64,000 bases of DNA from Pradoshia eiseniae (GCF_002946355.1 NZ_PKOZ01000001.1:372001-436000), one strand, 5' to 3'. Positions 9,446 through 18,002 are shown, numbered from the stretch's first letter. The notes: generated from the letters alone by a model not told the origin. Program-made: numbers and translations.

Positions 9446-10360
9446 ATGTTTGAAGATGTAAAGAATAGGCTGAGAGGATCAATAGCTCCAATCATTACAC
9501 CGTTCGATACTGAAATGGAAGTAGATACCGGCACATTAAAGAGCCTCATAGACTGGCATATTGACAGTGGCTCTCATGGAGTATCCGTGTGCGGTACTAC
9601 TGGGGAACCGAGCTCTTTATCTATAGAAGAAAGAGAACTGGTGATGGAGACGGCAATCAGGGCAGCCAGAAAAAGAGTTCCAGTAATGCCTGGTACAGGC
9701 TCAGCCAATCAGAAGGAGACTTTGCACTTAACAAAGCGGGCCCAGGAAATGGGAGCTGATGCTGCATTAGTAATCGTTCCATATTATAACAAGCCAAACC
9801 AGCAAGCATTGTATAACCACTTTAAAACGGTTGCCAATTCGGTCGATATTCCCATCATCGTTTATAATATTCCCGGAAGAACAGGCGTGAACCTTGAAGT
9901 GAAGACACTGGCTAGGCTTGCTGAGGATTGTCCAAATATTATTGGAGTAAAAGAATCCAATAAAGATTTTGAGCATGTGAATAGAGTTTTGCTCAATTGC
10001 GGGAGAGACTTTCTCCTCTATTCAGGCATTGAGCTCCTTTGCTATCCGATGCTAGCAATTGGGGGAGCGGGCCATATTAGCGCAACGGCCTGTGTGGCTC
10101 CGAAAGAAGTTGCTGACCTGTATAATTATTGGAAAGCTGGGGAAGTAGACAAGGCACTGGATTTGCATTATAAGCTTATGCCCCTTAATGATGTTTTATT
10201 TAAGGAAACCAACCCTGGGCCATTGAAGGCGGCTATGGGCATGATTGGCAAGATTCATCCTGCAATGAGGCCGCCGATGGAAATGCCATCTGGCAAACTT
10301 TATGATGAGATTAAAGAAACGCTGAAAACCTACGGATATCTGGAAAGTATTAATCAATGA
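9446..10360 (+). CDS. DapA-family aldolase/lyase in hpa cluster
   Basis: A 304-residue (beta/alpha)8 protein of the dihydrodipicolinate synthase superfamily. Seen: GTTGEPSSLS at residues 50-59 (phosphate/pyruvate loop Thr pair), VYNIPGRTG with Tyr140 and Arg145, and GVKES with the Schiff-base Lys169. These are the residues needed for class I pyruvate aldol chemistry. The meta-cleavage pathway for homoprotocatechuate ends with aldol cleavage of 2,4-dihydroxyhept-2-enedioate to pyruvate and succinate semialdehyde, normally by the unrelated HpaI. No HpaI is visible here, so this enzyme is the obvious candidate. That substrate is inference; true DapA activity in lysine synthesis is less likely in this context. 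SD AAAGGAGAG precedes the ATG. Confidence 0.8.
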   Translation: MFEDVKNRLRGSIAPIITPFDTEMEVDTGTLKSLIDWHIDSGSHGVSVCGTTGEPSSLSIEERELVMETAIRAARKRVPVMPGTGSANQKETLHLTKRAQEMGADAALVIVPYYNKPNQQALYNHFKTVANSVDIPIIVYNIPGRTGVNLEVKTLARLAEDCPNIIGVKESNKDFEHVNRVLLNCGRDFLLYSGIELLCYPMLAIGGAGHISATACVAPKEVADLYNYWKAGEVDKALDLHYKLMPLNDVLFKETNPGPLKAAMGMIGKIHPAMRPPMEMPSGKLYDEIKETLKTYGYLESINQ

Positions 10361-10384
10361 TCTTATTTGGACAGGAGGAGTTTG

Positions 10385-11902
10385 ATGGATGTCAGCGCAG
10401 TTCCTAATATAAAGCAGTATATTAATGGCGAATTTTTGGAAGCGGATTCAAACGAGATGTTCAGTAATATAAGCCCCTTTACAAATAAGGAAATTAATCA
10501 GGTTGCTAAGGGGAGCGAAGTGGATATCGACATAGCGGTAGCGGCTGCAAGAGATGCCTTCAAGCATGGACCATGGAGAGAAATGCCTGTGAAGGAACGG
10601 TTGAACTATATCAAAAAAATAGCCGATCTGATTGAAGAGGAAGCAGAGGAAATCTCTTACCTCGAGTCATTGGATACAGGTTTGCCAATCAGCCAAACCA
10701 AAAAACAGGCTGCGCGTGCGGCTGAGAATTTTCGTTTTTATGCTGAGATGGTCAATAGCCGGCTCGTCGGTGAAGCCTATCAGGTCGATGAGGCATTTAT
10801 CAATTATACCATCCACAAGCCGGTAGGGGTCGCGGGTTTAATCACTCCATGGAATGCCCCCTTTATGCTTGAAACTTGGAAGGTAGCACCGGCTCTGGCC
10901 ACTGGGAACACAGTCGTGCTGAAACCGGCAGAATGGTCCCCGCTGACAGCCAATAAATTAGCTGAGATCATTGATAAGGCAGGTCTGCCGAAGGGGGTCT
11001 TTAATATTGTTCATGGATTCGGCGAAACGGCAGGGGCCGCTTTAGTCGCTCATCCGGATGTTCAATTGATTTCTTTCACAGGTGAAACGAAAACAGGCTC
11101 GGAAATCATTCGTAATGGAGCCTCGACATTAAAACGCGTCTCAATGGAGCTGGGAGGGAAGTCACCGGCAATTATCTTTGATGATGCGGATTTAGAGAAG
11201 GCGCTTGATGCAGTCGTGTGGGGGATTTTCTCTTTTAATGGAGAACGATGTACGGCGAATTCCCGTCTCTTTGTCCAGGAGGGCATTCATGATGAATTCG
11301 TCCGCCTACTTAAAGAACGAGTGGATAACATCATCATTGGCGACCCAATGAATCCAAACAGTGAAATTGGACCGCTCATCCATAAGGAGCATTTCGAGAA
11401 TGTAAGCCGCTATATCCAATTGGCTAGGGAGGAGGGAGCTGAGGTCATATCCGGTAAAATTCCGGAAGAATTAAAAGAAGGAAATTATGTTGCCCCGACA
11501 TTGCTCTTAAATTGCCGAAATGATATGACCGTCGCTCAGGAAGAGATTTTTGGACCGGTGATGGCCGTCATCCCCTTTAAGTCAGAGGAACAGGTACTTG
11601 AGATGGCGAATGATTCGAAGTATGGGCTAGCGGCCTATATTTGGACGACAGATATAAAAAGGGGACACCGGCTCGCACAAAAGGTGGACAGCGGCATGGT
11701 ATGGCTTAATTCACAAAATGTGCGCGATTTAAGGATTCCTTTTGGAGGGTCTAAAAACAGCGGCGTCGGACGTGAAGGCGGACATTATAGCTTTGAGTTT
11801 TATACAGAAACACAAGTTGTACATGTCTCGATTGGTGAACAAAGCATTCCGAAATTTGGCGTAAAAAAGAAGCAGCAAATAACCGCGTCTGAAATTCGGT
11901 AA
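10385..11902 (+). CDS. hpaE: 5-carboxymethyl-2-hydroxymuconate semialdehyde dehydrogenase
   Basis: An NAD-dependent aldehyde dehydrogenase of 505 residues. The start is set at ATG 10385 because AGGAGGAG (10373-10380) stands four bases before it. Seen: GLITPWNAPF near residue 151 (cofactor entry), FTGETKTGSEI near 231, MELGGKSPAI near 255 with the general-base Glu, and FNGERCTANSRL near 289 with the catalytic Cys. It oxidises the ring-cleavage product of 3,4-dihydroxyphenylacetate to 5-carboxymethyl-2-hydroxymuconate. It lies between the DapA-like gene and hpaD in one run, supporting HpaE over other ALDH subfamilies. Confidence 0.88.
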   Translation: MDVSAVPNIKQYINGEFLEADSNEMFSNISPFTNKEINQVAKGSEVDIDIAVAAARDAFKHGPWREMPVKERLNYIKKIADLIEEEAEEISYLESLDTGLPISQTKKQAARAAENFRFYAEMVNSRLVGEAYQVDEAFINYTIHKPVGVAGLITPWNAPFMLETWKVAPALATGNTVVLKPAEWSPLTANKLAEIIDKAGLPKGVFNIVHGFGETAGAALVAHPDVQLISFTGETKTGSEIIRNGASTLKRVSMELGGKSPAIIFDDADLEKALDAVVWGIFSFNGERCTANSRLFVQEGIHDEFVRLLKERVDNIIIGDPMNPNSEIGPLIHKEHFENVSRYIQLAREEGAEVISGKIPEELKEGNYVAPTLLLNCRNDMTVAQEEIFGPVMAVIPFKSEEQVLEMANDSKYGLAAYIWTTDIKRGHRLAQKVDSGMVWLNSQNVRDLRIPFGGSKNSGVGREGGHYSFEFYTETQVVHVSIGEQSIPKFGVKKKQQITASEIR

Positions 11903-11929
11903 CGATGACCGAAGGAAGGGGATGAATTT

Positions 11930-12913
11930 ATGGACTTTAACATTATTCGTATAGCAAGAACGGTATTGAATGTTACTGATTTGGAGCGGTCGCGGGAATT
12001 TTATATTGATGCCTTAGGGTTTATTGAAACAGAAAGCTCTGATACACGCATTTATTTGCGCGGACTGGAGGAAATCCATCATCACAGCCTGGTGCTTCAG
12101 AAGGCTGATACACCAAGTGTGGAAGTCATTAGCTATAAAGTGTCAAGTGATGAGGATTTGGATGAGTTGGAGAACCTATGTTCATCTAACGGCATCAAGA
12201 TGAAAAGAATGGAAAAAGGAAGTCAGCATGCAATTGGAAGAGCCTTGCGAATTCAGGATATATCGGGATTGCCAGTAGAGTTCTTTCATGAAATGCCTCA
12301 GGTGGAGCGACTGTTGCAGAGATATGATCTTTATAGAGGATCAAGAGTGCAGCGAATCGACCATGTGAACTGTGCTGTTCCAGATGTGCAGGCTGCGCAT
12401 GACTTCTATTGTCATGAACTTGGTTTCTCCTGTTCAGAGGATACCCTTGATGAAGATGGGAAGCTTTGGGCCAGCTGGCTGCATCGCAAACATAGCGTGC
12501 ATGACCAGGCCTTCATGAATGGAGTTGGCCCAAGACTTCACCATATTGGTTTCTGGCTTCCAGACCCGCTTGCTCTCATCCATACTTGTGATGTATTGGC
12601 TTCATTAGGACATGCTGATTCGATTGAAAGAGGACCGGGCAGACACGGCTTGTCAAATGCCTTTTTCCTTTATTTAAGGGATCCAGATGGTCATCGAATT
12701 GAGCTGTATAACGGTGATTACCTCACTTGCGACCCGGATGTCGGACCATTGCACTGGAATTTGGATGATCCAAGGAGACAGACATTTTGGGGTGCGAAAG
12801 CGCCAGACTGCTGGTTTGATGAAGCTTCAAATGTATTGGATATCCATACTGGAGAAGTTTACAAGTCTCGGGAACCACTGTTGAAGAAGAAAAAACCTGA
12901 ATTTATCATATAA
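11930..12913 (+). CDS. hpaD: 3,4-dihydroxyphenylacetate 2,3-dioxygenase (homoprotocatechuate dioxygenase)
   Basis: A 327-residue type I extradiol dioxygenase with two VOC modules. The C-terminal module carries the metal triad: His145 in RIDHVNC, His204/205 in RLHHIGFW and Glu258 in HRIELYNGDY. RLHHIGFWLPD and GPGRHGLSNAFFLYLRDPDGHR resemble the Brevibacterium/Arthrobacter homoprotocatechuate enzymes. The C-terminal lid region with GPLHWNLDDPRRQTFWG is also present. It opens the ring between C2 and C3 to give 5-carboxymethyl-2-hydroxymuconate semialdehyde, the substrate of the upstream hpaE product. SD AAGGAAGGGG precedes the ATG. Confidence 0.92.
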   Translation: MDFNIIRIARTVLNVTDLERSREFYIDALGFIETESSDTRIYLRGLEEIHHHSLVLQKADTPSVEVISYKVSSDEDLDELENLCSSNGIKMKRMEKGSQHAIGRALRIQDISGLPVEFFHEMPQVERLLQRYDLYRGSRVQRIDHVNCAVPDVQAAHDFYCHELGFSCSEDTLDEDGKLWASWLHRKHSVHDQAFMNGVGPRLHHIGFWLPDPLALIHTCDVLASLGHADSIERGPGRHGLSNAFFLYLRDPDGHRIELYNGDYLTCDPDVGPLHWNLDDPRRQTFWGAKAPDCWFDEASNVLDIHTGEVYKSREPLLKKKKPEFII

Positions 12914-12944
12914 CTGTATCTTCGCTGAAAAGAGGGATAGAAGA

Positions 12945-13418
12945 ATGGATGATCGTTTATTCCGATCTGCAATGGGAAAGTTCGCTACAGGAGTGACCGT
13001 TCTGACTACGAAGGTGGACGGTATCGTCCATGGGATGACAGCAAATGCTTTTATGTCGGTTTCACTAAACCCTAAGCTAGTTATGGTGTCTGTCGGTGAT
13101 AAGGCGAGAATGCTTGAAAAGATTCAGCAGTCACAAAGCTTTGTCATCAATATTCTTTCCGAAGAGCAGGAGGCAATCTCTCGGCTCTTTGCAGGTCAGA
13201 CAGGTGAAAAAAGAGAGATGGAATTTAACTGGGTTGATGATCGGCCATTAATCAAGGGGGCTATTGCAAGTATTATTTGTGATGTCTATAGCGCGCAAGT
13301 GGCAGGTGATCATACTGTATTTATCGGTGAGGTGAAAGAGCTGCTCCTTAATGAAGGGAAGCCGCTTGTTTTCTTCGGCGGGAAATATGGCAAATATCAA
13401 GAGGATATGCAAGACTAG
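12945..13418 (+). CDS. hpaC: flavin reductase component of 4-hydroxyphenylacetate 3-monooxygenase
   Basis: A 157-residue flavin-reductase-like (DIM6/NTAB) protein. Seen: the N-terminal FRSAMGKFATGVTVLTT, the FMN-binding GMTANAFMSVSLNPKLVMV, and a late HTVFIGEV motif typical of HpaC. It supplies reduced FAD to the oxygenase HpaB, which in this window is encoded more than 3 kb away on its own transcript. It closes the plus-strand run and is followed by a terminator shared with hpaF. Confidence 0.88.
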   Translation: MDDRLFRSAMGKFATGVTVLTTKVDGIVHGMTANAFMSVSLNPKLVMVSVGDKARMLEKIQQSQSFVINILSEEQEAISRLFAGQTGEKREMEFNWVDDRPLIKGAIASIICDVYSAQVAGDHTVFIGEVKELLLNEGKPLVFFGGKYGKYQEDMQD

Positions 13419-13468
13419 CACTTTTTAACTGCCAGAATACATGTTTCATCTAATAAAAGAAAGAAATT

Positions 13469-13499
13469 AAAGGCGTGTCCGATTATGGATACGCCTTTT
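13469..13499. terminator. bidirectional terminator between hpaC and hpaF
   Basis: AAAGGCGTGTCC and GGATACGCCTTT form a 12-bp stem with one G-T pair and a 6-base loop. It is flanked by an A-rich 5' side and TTTT on the 3' side. It separates the two converging hpa transcripts. Confidence 0.85.
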
Positions 13500-13514
13500 G
13501 CCGTGAGAAGCCTC

Positions 13515-13898
13515 TCACTTAAACCGTTTATGAATATTATTCTTTTTATAGGTACCCGATTCACTGAATTCGCTGAGTTCGAGTGACAGGGCAAGATTCC
13601 TTGAATTGAATAATTCATGCATATGCTCCTGTAAGGCTTGAAACAGCTGATCACATGTTTCTTTCTTTACTGTATCTGTCCGTCCTGCTCCTATTTTTAG
13701 AGTCATATGGACGAATGCATCATCTTCAGAGCCATCTGCAATCCAGTAATCCATTACTTTGACGGCTCTTACACGTATTCCTCCGATAGGATACACATCC
13801 GGGAAGGAGGATAGGACTTCCCCGGATTTCTTCAGCAGCTCTTTTATTTGAATATGAGGAGATAAATTATCTGTGTACTCTATAATGAGATGGGGCAT
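13515..13898 (-). CDS. hpaF: 5-carboxymethyl-2-hydroxymuconate delta-isomerase
   Basis: A 127-residue CHMI-family protein. It starts MPHLIIEYTDNL, so Pro becomes residue 1 after Met removal and acts as the catalytic base in this tautomerase-related family. Arg residues in the GGIRVRAV segment and the FVHMTLKIGAGR motif are also seen. It isomerises 5-carboxymethyl-2-hydroxymuconate to the oxo form used by HpaG. It is the last gene of the minus-strand run hpaG1-hpaG2-hpaF, 16 bases after hpaG2. Confidence 0.88.
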   Translation of the reverse strand: MPHLIIEYTDNLSPHIQIKELLKKSGEVLSSFPDVYPIGGIRVRAVKVMDYWIADGSEDDAFVHMTLKIGAGRTDTVKKETCDQLFQALQEHMHELFNSRNLALSLELSEFSESGTYKKNNIHKRFK

Positions 13899-13914
13899 TG
13901 AACATAACCTCCTA

Positions 13915-14682
13915 TCATTGATTTGAGATAAGGGGTGTATCTATGCTTACAATGGTATTATGCAAGCGGCCAATCCCTTCGATTTCCGTAATAACTTCGT
14001 CTCCTATAGCGGTATTTTCTACTCCCTCAGGTGTACCTGTCAGGATAATATCGCCTGGGTTTAAGGTCATGAAACTGCTTAAATACTCAATAAGATAGTA
14101 GGGGGAGAAAATCATATCTCTCGTGTTTCCATTTTGTTTTAGTTCTCCATTAATATAGGTTCGTATTGTAAGATTTAAAGGATCATCGATATCGGATGCA
14201 TCCACAAGCCATGGACCTATGGGGGTGCATGTATCCCTGTTTTTAACACGCAAATTCGGCCGATAATAGTTTTCTAGATAGTCACGTATCGCATAATCAT
14301 TAGCAACGGTATAGCCAGCAATGTGTTCCTTCGCTTGATCGCGGCTTACATGACGGGCAGTCTTTCCGATGACGACTGCTAACTCACATTCATAATGCAT
14401 GTATTTGGCAGAAATGGGCCGTTTTGTTTCACCTCTATGACCAATGAAGGTATTCGGACCTTTCAAAAAAATGAGGGGGTCCTTAGGCGGGGTGAAATCG
14501 AGCTCTTTCACATGGTCAGCATAATTGAGGCCAAGAGCAAAAACGGTACTGCCAGGATTCACTGGAGGGAGCCATACAACCTCTTCCTCATCAAGCATAC
14601 GTCCGTCTGGCAATAATAATTTTCCCTCTCTTTCAGAGACGATATGAACTGCCCCCTTATAGGCAATACGAGCGTGCTTCAT
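13915..14682 (-). CDS. hpaG2: 4-hydroxyphenylacetate degradation bifunctional isomerase/decarboxylase, C-terminal-type subunit
   Basis: A 255-residue fumarylacetoacetate hydrolase-family protein. It corresponds to the C-terminal half of enteric HpaG. Seen: ALGLNYADHVKELDF near residue 49, the metal motif YECELAVVIGK near 96 with E-x-E, NDYAIRDYLENYYRPNLRVK near 128 with the third acidic ligand, and LTGTPEGV near 215. It should perform the metal-dependent decarboxylation of 5-oxo-pent-3-ene-1,2,5-tricarboxylate. Its start overlaps the end of hpaG1 by four bases (ATGA), so the two halves are translationally coupled. Confidence 0.88.
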   Translation of the reverse strand: MKHARIAYKGAVHIVSEREGKLLLPDGRMLDEEEVVWLPPVNPGSTVFALGLNYADHVKELDFTPPKDPLIFLKGPNTFIGHRGETKRPISAKYMHYECELAVVIGKTARHVSRDQAKEHIAGYTVANDYAIRDYLENYYRPNLRVKNRDTCTPIGPWLVDASDIDDPLNLTIRTYINGELKQNGNTRDMIFSPYYLIEYLSSFMTLNPGDIILTGTPEGVENTAIGDEVITEIEGIGRLHNTIVSIDTPLISNQ

Positions 14683-15425
14683 CTATTCCCCTCCCGTTCT
14701 ATACGATTGAATGAAAGAACCTGGTTCTCCAAGCTGCCGATTTGCTCAATCTCTATTCTGACTGTATCTCCCTCATGGACTAATGGCATGTTATTAGGCG
14801 TACCAATCATTAGCACATCCCCAGGATAAAGGGTCATAAATTCGGTTACTTCCTTTAACAAAACAGGGATAGGGCGTATGAGTTCATTGGTGTTAGCGGT
14901 CTGAATAAGCTGTTCATTCACATAGACTTTTATTTCCAGGTTGTGAGGATCCTGTACTAGATTTGCTTTCCTGACTACAGGACCTATTGGGCAAAAGCCA
15001 TCCCTTGCATTGAATCGAATGGGCGGGCGATACAGACTGTCATGTTGAAGACTGACATCATTTAAAATGGTATAACCTTGAATGTATTGCATGGCATGGT
15101 CTTCTGATACGGTTACGGCTGTTTTGCCGATGACTATACCGAGTGCAGGACCAATTTGGATTTGATTTATCCCGTTTGGAAGTTTGATAGTCCCTTGATG
15201 ATGGTTGTATGTATTCCTTGGTTTGATGTATAGGATTGGAGCTTCTGGAGGTTTTTGATAGGGCTGATTTTTCATATGAGGTTCTAGTTCGCTGTATGAA
15301 GATTTGTAATTCAATAAGGTTCCATATACGGTTCCATTTATGGGGATGTCTTTCATGCTGTTTTGGCTGGTCCCTGAGAGGAGCTGGGCACAATTTGAGA
15401 ATCCGGTTAATGTAGAATCAATCAA
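14679..15425 (-). CDS. hpaG1: 4-hydroxyphenylacetate degradation isomerase/decarboxylase, N-terminal-type subunit
   Basis: A 248-residue FAH-family protein corresponding to the N-terminal half of fused HpaG. The position of the E-x-E metal motif reads IGPALGIVIGK, so both carboxylates are gone. LNDVSLQHDSLYRPPI, RDGFCPIGP and MIGTPNNMP are kept. It may act as an isomerase or structural half beside hpaG2. The start is TTG 15425, supported by AAGGAAGG about eight bases upstream; an ATG 23 codons later is the alternative. The family-typical IKPRNT motif is present. The gene is preceded by its own promoter and the 26-bp operator. Confidence 0.82.
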   Translation of the reverse strand: MIDSTLTGFSNCAQLLSGTSQNSMKDIPINGTVYGTLLNYKSSYSELEPHMKNQPYQKPPEAPILYIKPRNTYNHHQGTIKLPNGINQIQIGPALGIVIGKTAVTVSEDHAMQYIQGYTILNDVSLQHDSLYRPPIRFNARDGFCPIGPVVRKANLVQDPHNLEIKVYVNEQLIQTANTNELIRPIPVLLKEVTEFMTLYPGDVLMIGTPNNMPLVHEGDTVRIEIEQIGSLENQVLSFNRIEREGNR

Positions 15426-15451
15426 GCTATCGCCTTCCTTTCATATAACAT

Positions 15452-15493
15452 AATCATATATGGAATCATATATGATTTTACGAATTTATTCAA
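15452..15493 (-). promoter_or_regulatory. hpaG1 promoter overlapped by 26-bp operator
   Basis: Read on the minus strand, TTGAAT (15493-15488) and TATGAT (15470-15465) are exactly 17 bases apart. The operator at 15452-15477, two TCATATATG-type half palindromes, covers the -10 box and start region. It matches the site before gntR (8662-8687) at 23 of 26 positions. This arrangement predicts repression of hpaG1-G2-F by the same regulator. Confidence 0.72.
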
Positions 15494-15516
15494 ATGTTTA
15501 AAGCCGGGTAACTTTG

Positions 15517-16389
15517 TTAGAGGGAATGTATGCTAGACATAAAACGTTCAGCCTGCTTGGATAAACGACGGCTCTTAAGCCAAATGATCGCAGATTCAGA
15601 TTTAATGTGTAACCCTTCTATCTCTTTTATCGTTAGCCACTCTGAATAGAAGGGTGGAATTGAGGATAGTGGGAGCAAGGCAGCTCCAACACCTGATTTT
15701 ACAAGAGTAAGAAGCATAGAAGTATCAGGACAATGGCAGATTACATTTAGTTCAAGACCATGTTCTTGGCAAGTATCCATGACCAGTTCGTATAATCCGA
15801 TTCCTCTGACTCTATGAAGCAGCATGATTGGTAGTTCAGCCAGGTCTTGCAGGTGAATCTTATCAGAGAGCGTAGAGTCCTTTGGCAGTACGCAGACGAA
15901 TCGATCAGCAGGTAAAGGCAATGAATGAAAATCATGTAGATCAAGCGGGAGCCGAACGATGCCAATTTCGATATCTCTGTTGCGCAAATATTCGGCAATC
16001 CGGTATGAGTCGCCTTCGTAAAGCTGGAATATGATATCCGGGTAGTCATCTCTGAATTTTTTGATTCTTGATGGCAAATAAGAGAAGCTGGATTTAACAC
16101 TGCCAATGGATAAGGTTCCCTTCAATCCTTCGCCGACTTGCTGTACATCGTGCATGGTTTCCTCTACCCATCTGAACAATTCATTTGTCCGCTCGTACAA
16201 AAGTTTCCCGGCCTCTGTTAATTCCATTACTTTGCCATTTCGTTCGAACAAGCTCTGACCGAATTCCTCCTCAAGGGTCTTTAATTGGTAACTAAGGGGA
16301 GGCTGGGCCATATGCAGCCTTTTGGCTGCCCTGGTAATTTGCCCTTCCTCTGCGATTGCAGCAAAATATCGAAGCTGCCGAATATCCAT
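15517..16389 (-). CDS. LysR-family transcriptional regulator
   Basis: A 290-residue LysR protein with an N-terminal winged helix: MDIRQLRYFAAIAEEGQITRA at the start, then PPLSYQLKTLEEEFG, the recognition helix. A periplasmic-binding-like effector domain follows (residues ~90-290) with GVGAALLP. It is transcribed away from hpaB across a 140-base gap, the standard layout for a LysR activator of the divergent gene. It therefore probably controls the monooxygenase with an aromatic inducer. It also lies just upstream of hpaG1 on the same strand, but that gene has its own promoter. Confidence 0.85.
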   Translation of the reverse strand: MDIRQLRYFAAIAEEGQITRAAKRLHMAQPPLSYQLKTLEEEFGQSLFERNGKVMELTEAGKLLYERTNELFRWVEETMHDVQQVGEGLKGTLSIGSVKSSFSYLPSRIKKFRDDYPDIIFQLYEGDSYRIAEYLRNRDIEIGIVRLPLDLHDFHSLPLPADRFVCVLPKDSTLSDKIHLQDLAELPIMLLHRVRGIGLYELVMDTCQEHGLELNVICHCPDTSMLLTLVKSGVGAALLPLSSIPPFYSEWLTIKEIEGLHIKSESAIIWLKSRRLSKQAERFMSSIHSL

Positions 16390-16495
16390 CAGTTAACCTC
16401 CAGTCCATTGAATATACTTTTTTTAGATGAAAAAGGCCTCTTTTTTTGTATTTTTCCTATAGATTACCACATGATACGATGTTTGCAAGATAAAA

Positions 16496-16509
16496 TGTAA
16501 GCGCTTAAC
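16496..16509 (+). promoter_or_regulatory. possible catabolite-response element before hpaB
   Basis: TGTAAGCGCTTAAC keeps the palindromic AAGCGCTT core of a CcpA cre site and matches the loose consensus except at its last two bases. It lies between a TAAAAT -10 candidate (16491-16496) and the hpaB SD, where CcpA binding would block transcription. The two end mismatches make it tentative. Confidence 0.45.
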
Positions 16510-16529
16510 TAAAGGAGGAGGAAATCAAA

Positions 16530-18002
16530 TTGGGTGCAAAAACAGGGAAAGAGTACATAGACAGAGTCGATCAGGCAAAAGCGAATGTCTGGATTAATGG
16601 AAAGCAAGTGACGGGGAAGATTTCTGAACATAATGCGTTTAAAGGAGTCATGCAATCTCAGGCTGAGTTATATGACCTTCAGCATATTCGTGAGAAACGA
16701 GAATACATGACTTACACTTCCCCGTCATCTGGAGAAAGAGTCGGGACCTCCTTCATTCAGCCAAGGACGAAGGATGACTTGGTTATCAGGCGGAAAATGA
16801 TGCAGGAATGGGCGGTCTATACAGGAGGCATGATGGGCCGCTCCCCTGATTACATCAATGTCGGTATAATGGCTTACGGAGCGGCGGCAGATATGTTTGG
16901 CATGCAGGAGGCACAGTATAAAGAAAATATGATCCGCTATTACGAGTATTGCAGGGAGAATGACCTTTCGCTTACTCACACCCTTATTCAGCCGCAAGTC
17001 AACAGGGGTGTAAGTGCATCCAAGCTGAATGATCCCTATATTGCCGCAAGGATTAAAGAGAAGACAGATGATGGGGTTGTCATCAAAGGGGCCAGGCTTT
17101 TGGCAACACAGGGAGGCATAACAGATGAGATTATGGTATTCCCTTCAACCTTGCTAAAACAAGGTGAAGAAGAGAATCCGTATGCTTATGCATTTTCTAT
17201 ACCTAACAACACACCAGGCTTGAAGTTTATCTGCAGGGAGTCATTCGATTACGGCAAATCCTCATTTGACCATCCGCTTGGCTCAAGGTTTGAGGAGATG
17301 GATACGATTGTTGTCTTTGACGATGTTGTAGTGCCATGGGATCGGGTCTTTGCCTTAGGAGATGTGAACATCTGCAATCAGGCCTATAACGAGAGCAATG
17401 CCGTTGTTCATATGACACATCAGGTCGTCTCAAAGAATATTGCCAAGACTGAATTCGTGCTGGGGATTCTTGAGCTGATGGCTGAAACCATCAATATCAG
17501 CCAATATCAGCATATTCAAGAGAAAATCTCCGAGGTCATTATTGCCCTGGAGACCTTGAAGGCATATGTGGCGGCTTCTGAGGCTAATGCGAAATTGGAT
17601 AAATGGGGAATCATGACGCCGGATTTTGCCCCATTGAATGCGGCTAGGAATTACTTCCCGAAAATCTATCCGCGTTTCACGGAAATTATGCAGCTCATGG
17701 GGGCAAGCGGTTTGATGGCCATTCCAAGCGAAGAGGATTTCCAATCAGAGCTGCGTCCGGATTTGGATAAATATCTTCAGTCTGCAAATGGAGATGCGTT
17801 TAACCGCGTAAAATTATATCGGTTAGCATGGGATGTTTGCATGAGCGCATTTGGTTCACGGCAAACTTTATATGAGCGTTTCTTCTTTGGGGATCCCGTT
17901 CGCATGGCCAGTGCCTTATATAGCGGCTATGATAAGCAGAAATATGTGGACCGTGTGAAAGAGTTTCTAGAGCGCTCGGAAGAATTACAGAAAACAAGAT
18001 AA
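16530..18002 (+). CDS. hpaB: 4-hydroxyphenylacetate 3-monooxygenase, oxygenase component
   Basis: A 490-residue FADH2-dependent hydroxylase of the HpaB family. The start is TTG 16530, eight bases after AAAGGAGGAGG. Seen: RVGTSFIQPRTKDDLVIRR near 73-90, THTLIQPQVNR near 155, the GARLLATQGG substrate/flavin region near 192, FDDVVVPWDRVF near 265 and MQLMGASGLMAIPSEEDF near 390. It hydroxylates 4-hydroxyphenylacetate to 3,4-dihydroxyphenylacetate, the substrate of HpaD, using reduced FAD from HpaC. It is transcribed alone, divergent from the LysR gene. Confidence 0.92.
   Translation: MGAKTGKEYIDRVDQAKANVWINGKQVTGKISEHNAFKGVMQSQAELYDLQHIREKREYMTYTSPSSGERVGTSFIQPRTKDDLVIRRKMMQEWAVYTGGMMGRSPDYINVGIMAYGAAADMFGMQEAQYKENMIRYYEYCRENDLSLTHTLIQPQVNRGVSASKLNDPYIAARIKEKTDDGVVIKGARLLATQGGITDEIMVFPSTLLKQGEEENPYAYAFSIPNNTPGLKFICRESFDYGKSSFDHPLGSRFEEMDTIVVFDDVVVPWDRVFALGDVNICNQAYNESNAVVHMTHQVVSKNIAKTEFVLGILELMAETINISQYQHIQEKISEVIIALETLKAYVAASEANAKLDKWGIMTPDFAPLNAARNYFPKIYPRFTEIMQLMGASGLMAIPSEEDFQSELRPDLDKYLQSANGDAFNRVKLYRLAWDVCMSAFGSRQTLYERFFFGDPVRMASALYSGYDKQKYVDRVKEFLERSEELQKTR

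Noticed and set aside
10367-10384. TTG start for hpaE 18 bases upstream
   Set aside because: That start would place the strong AGGAGGAG SD inside the coding region. ATG 10385 has the correct spacing.
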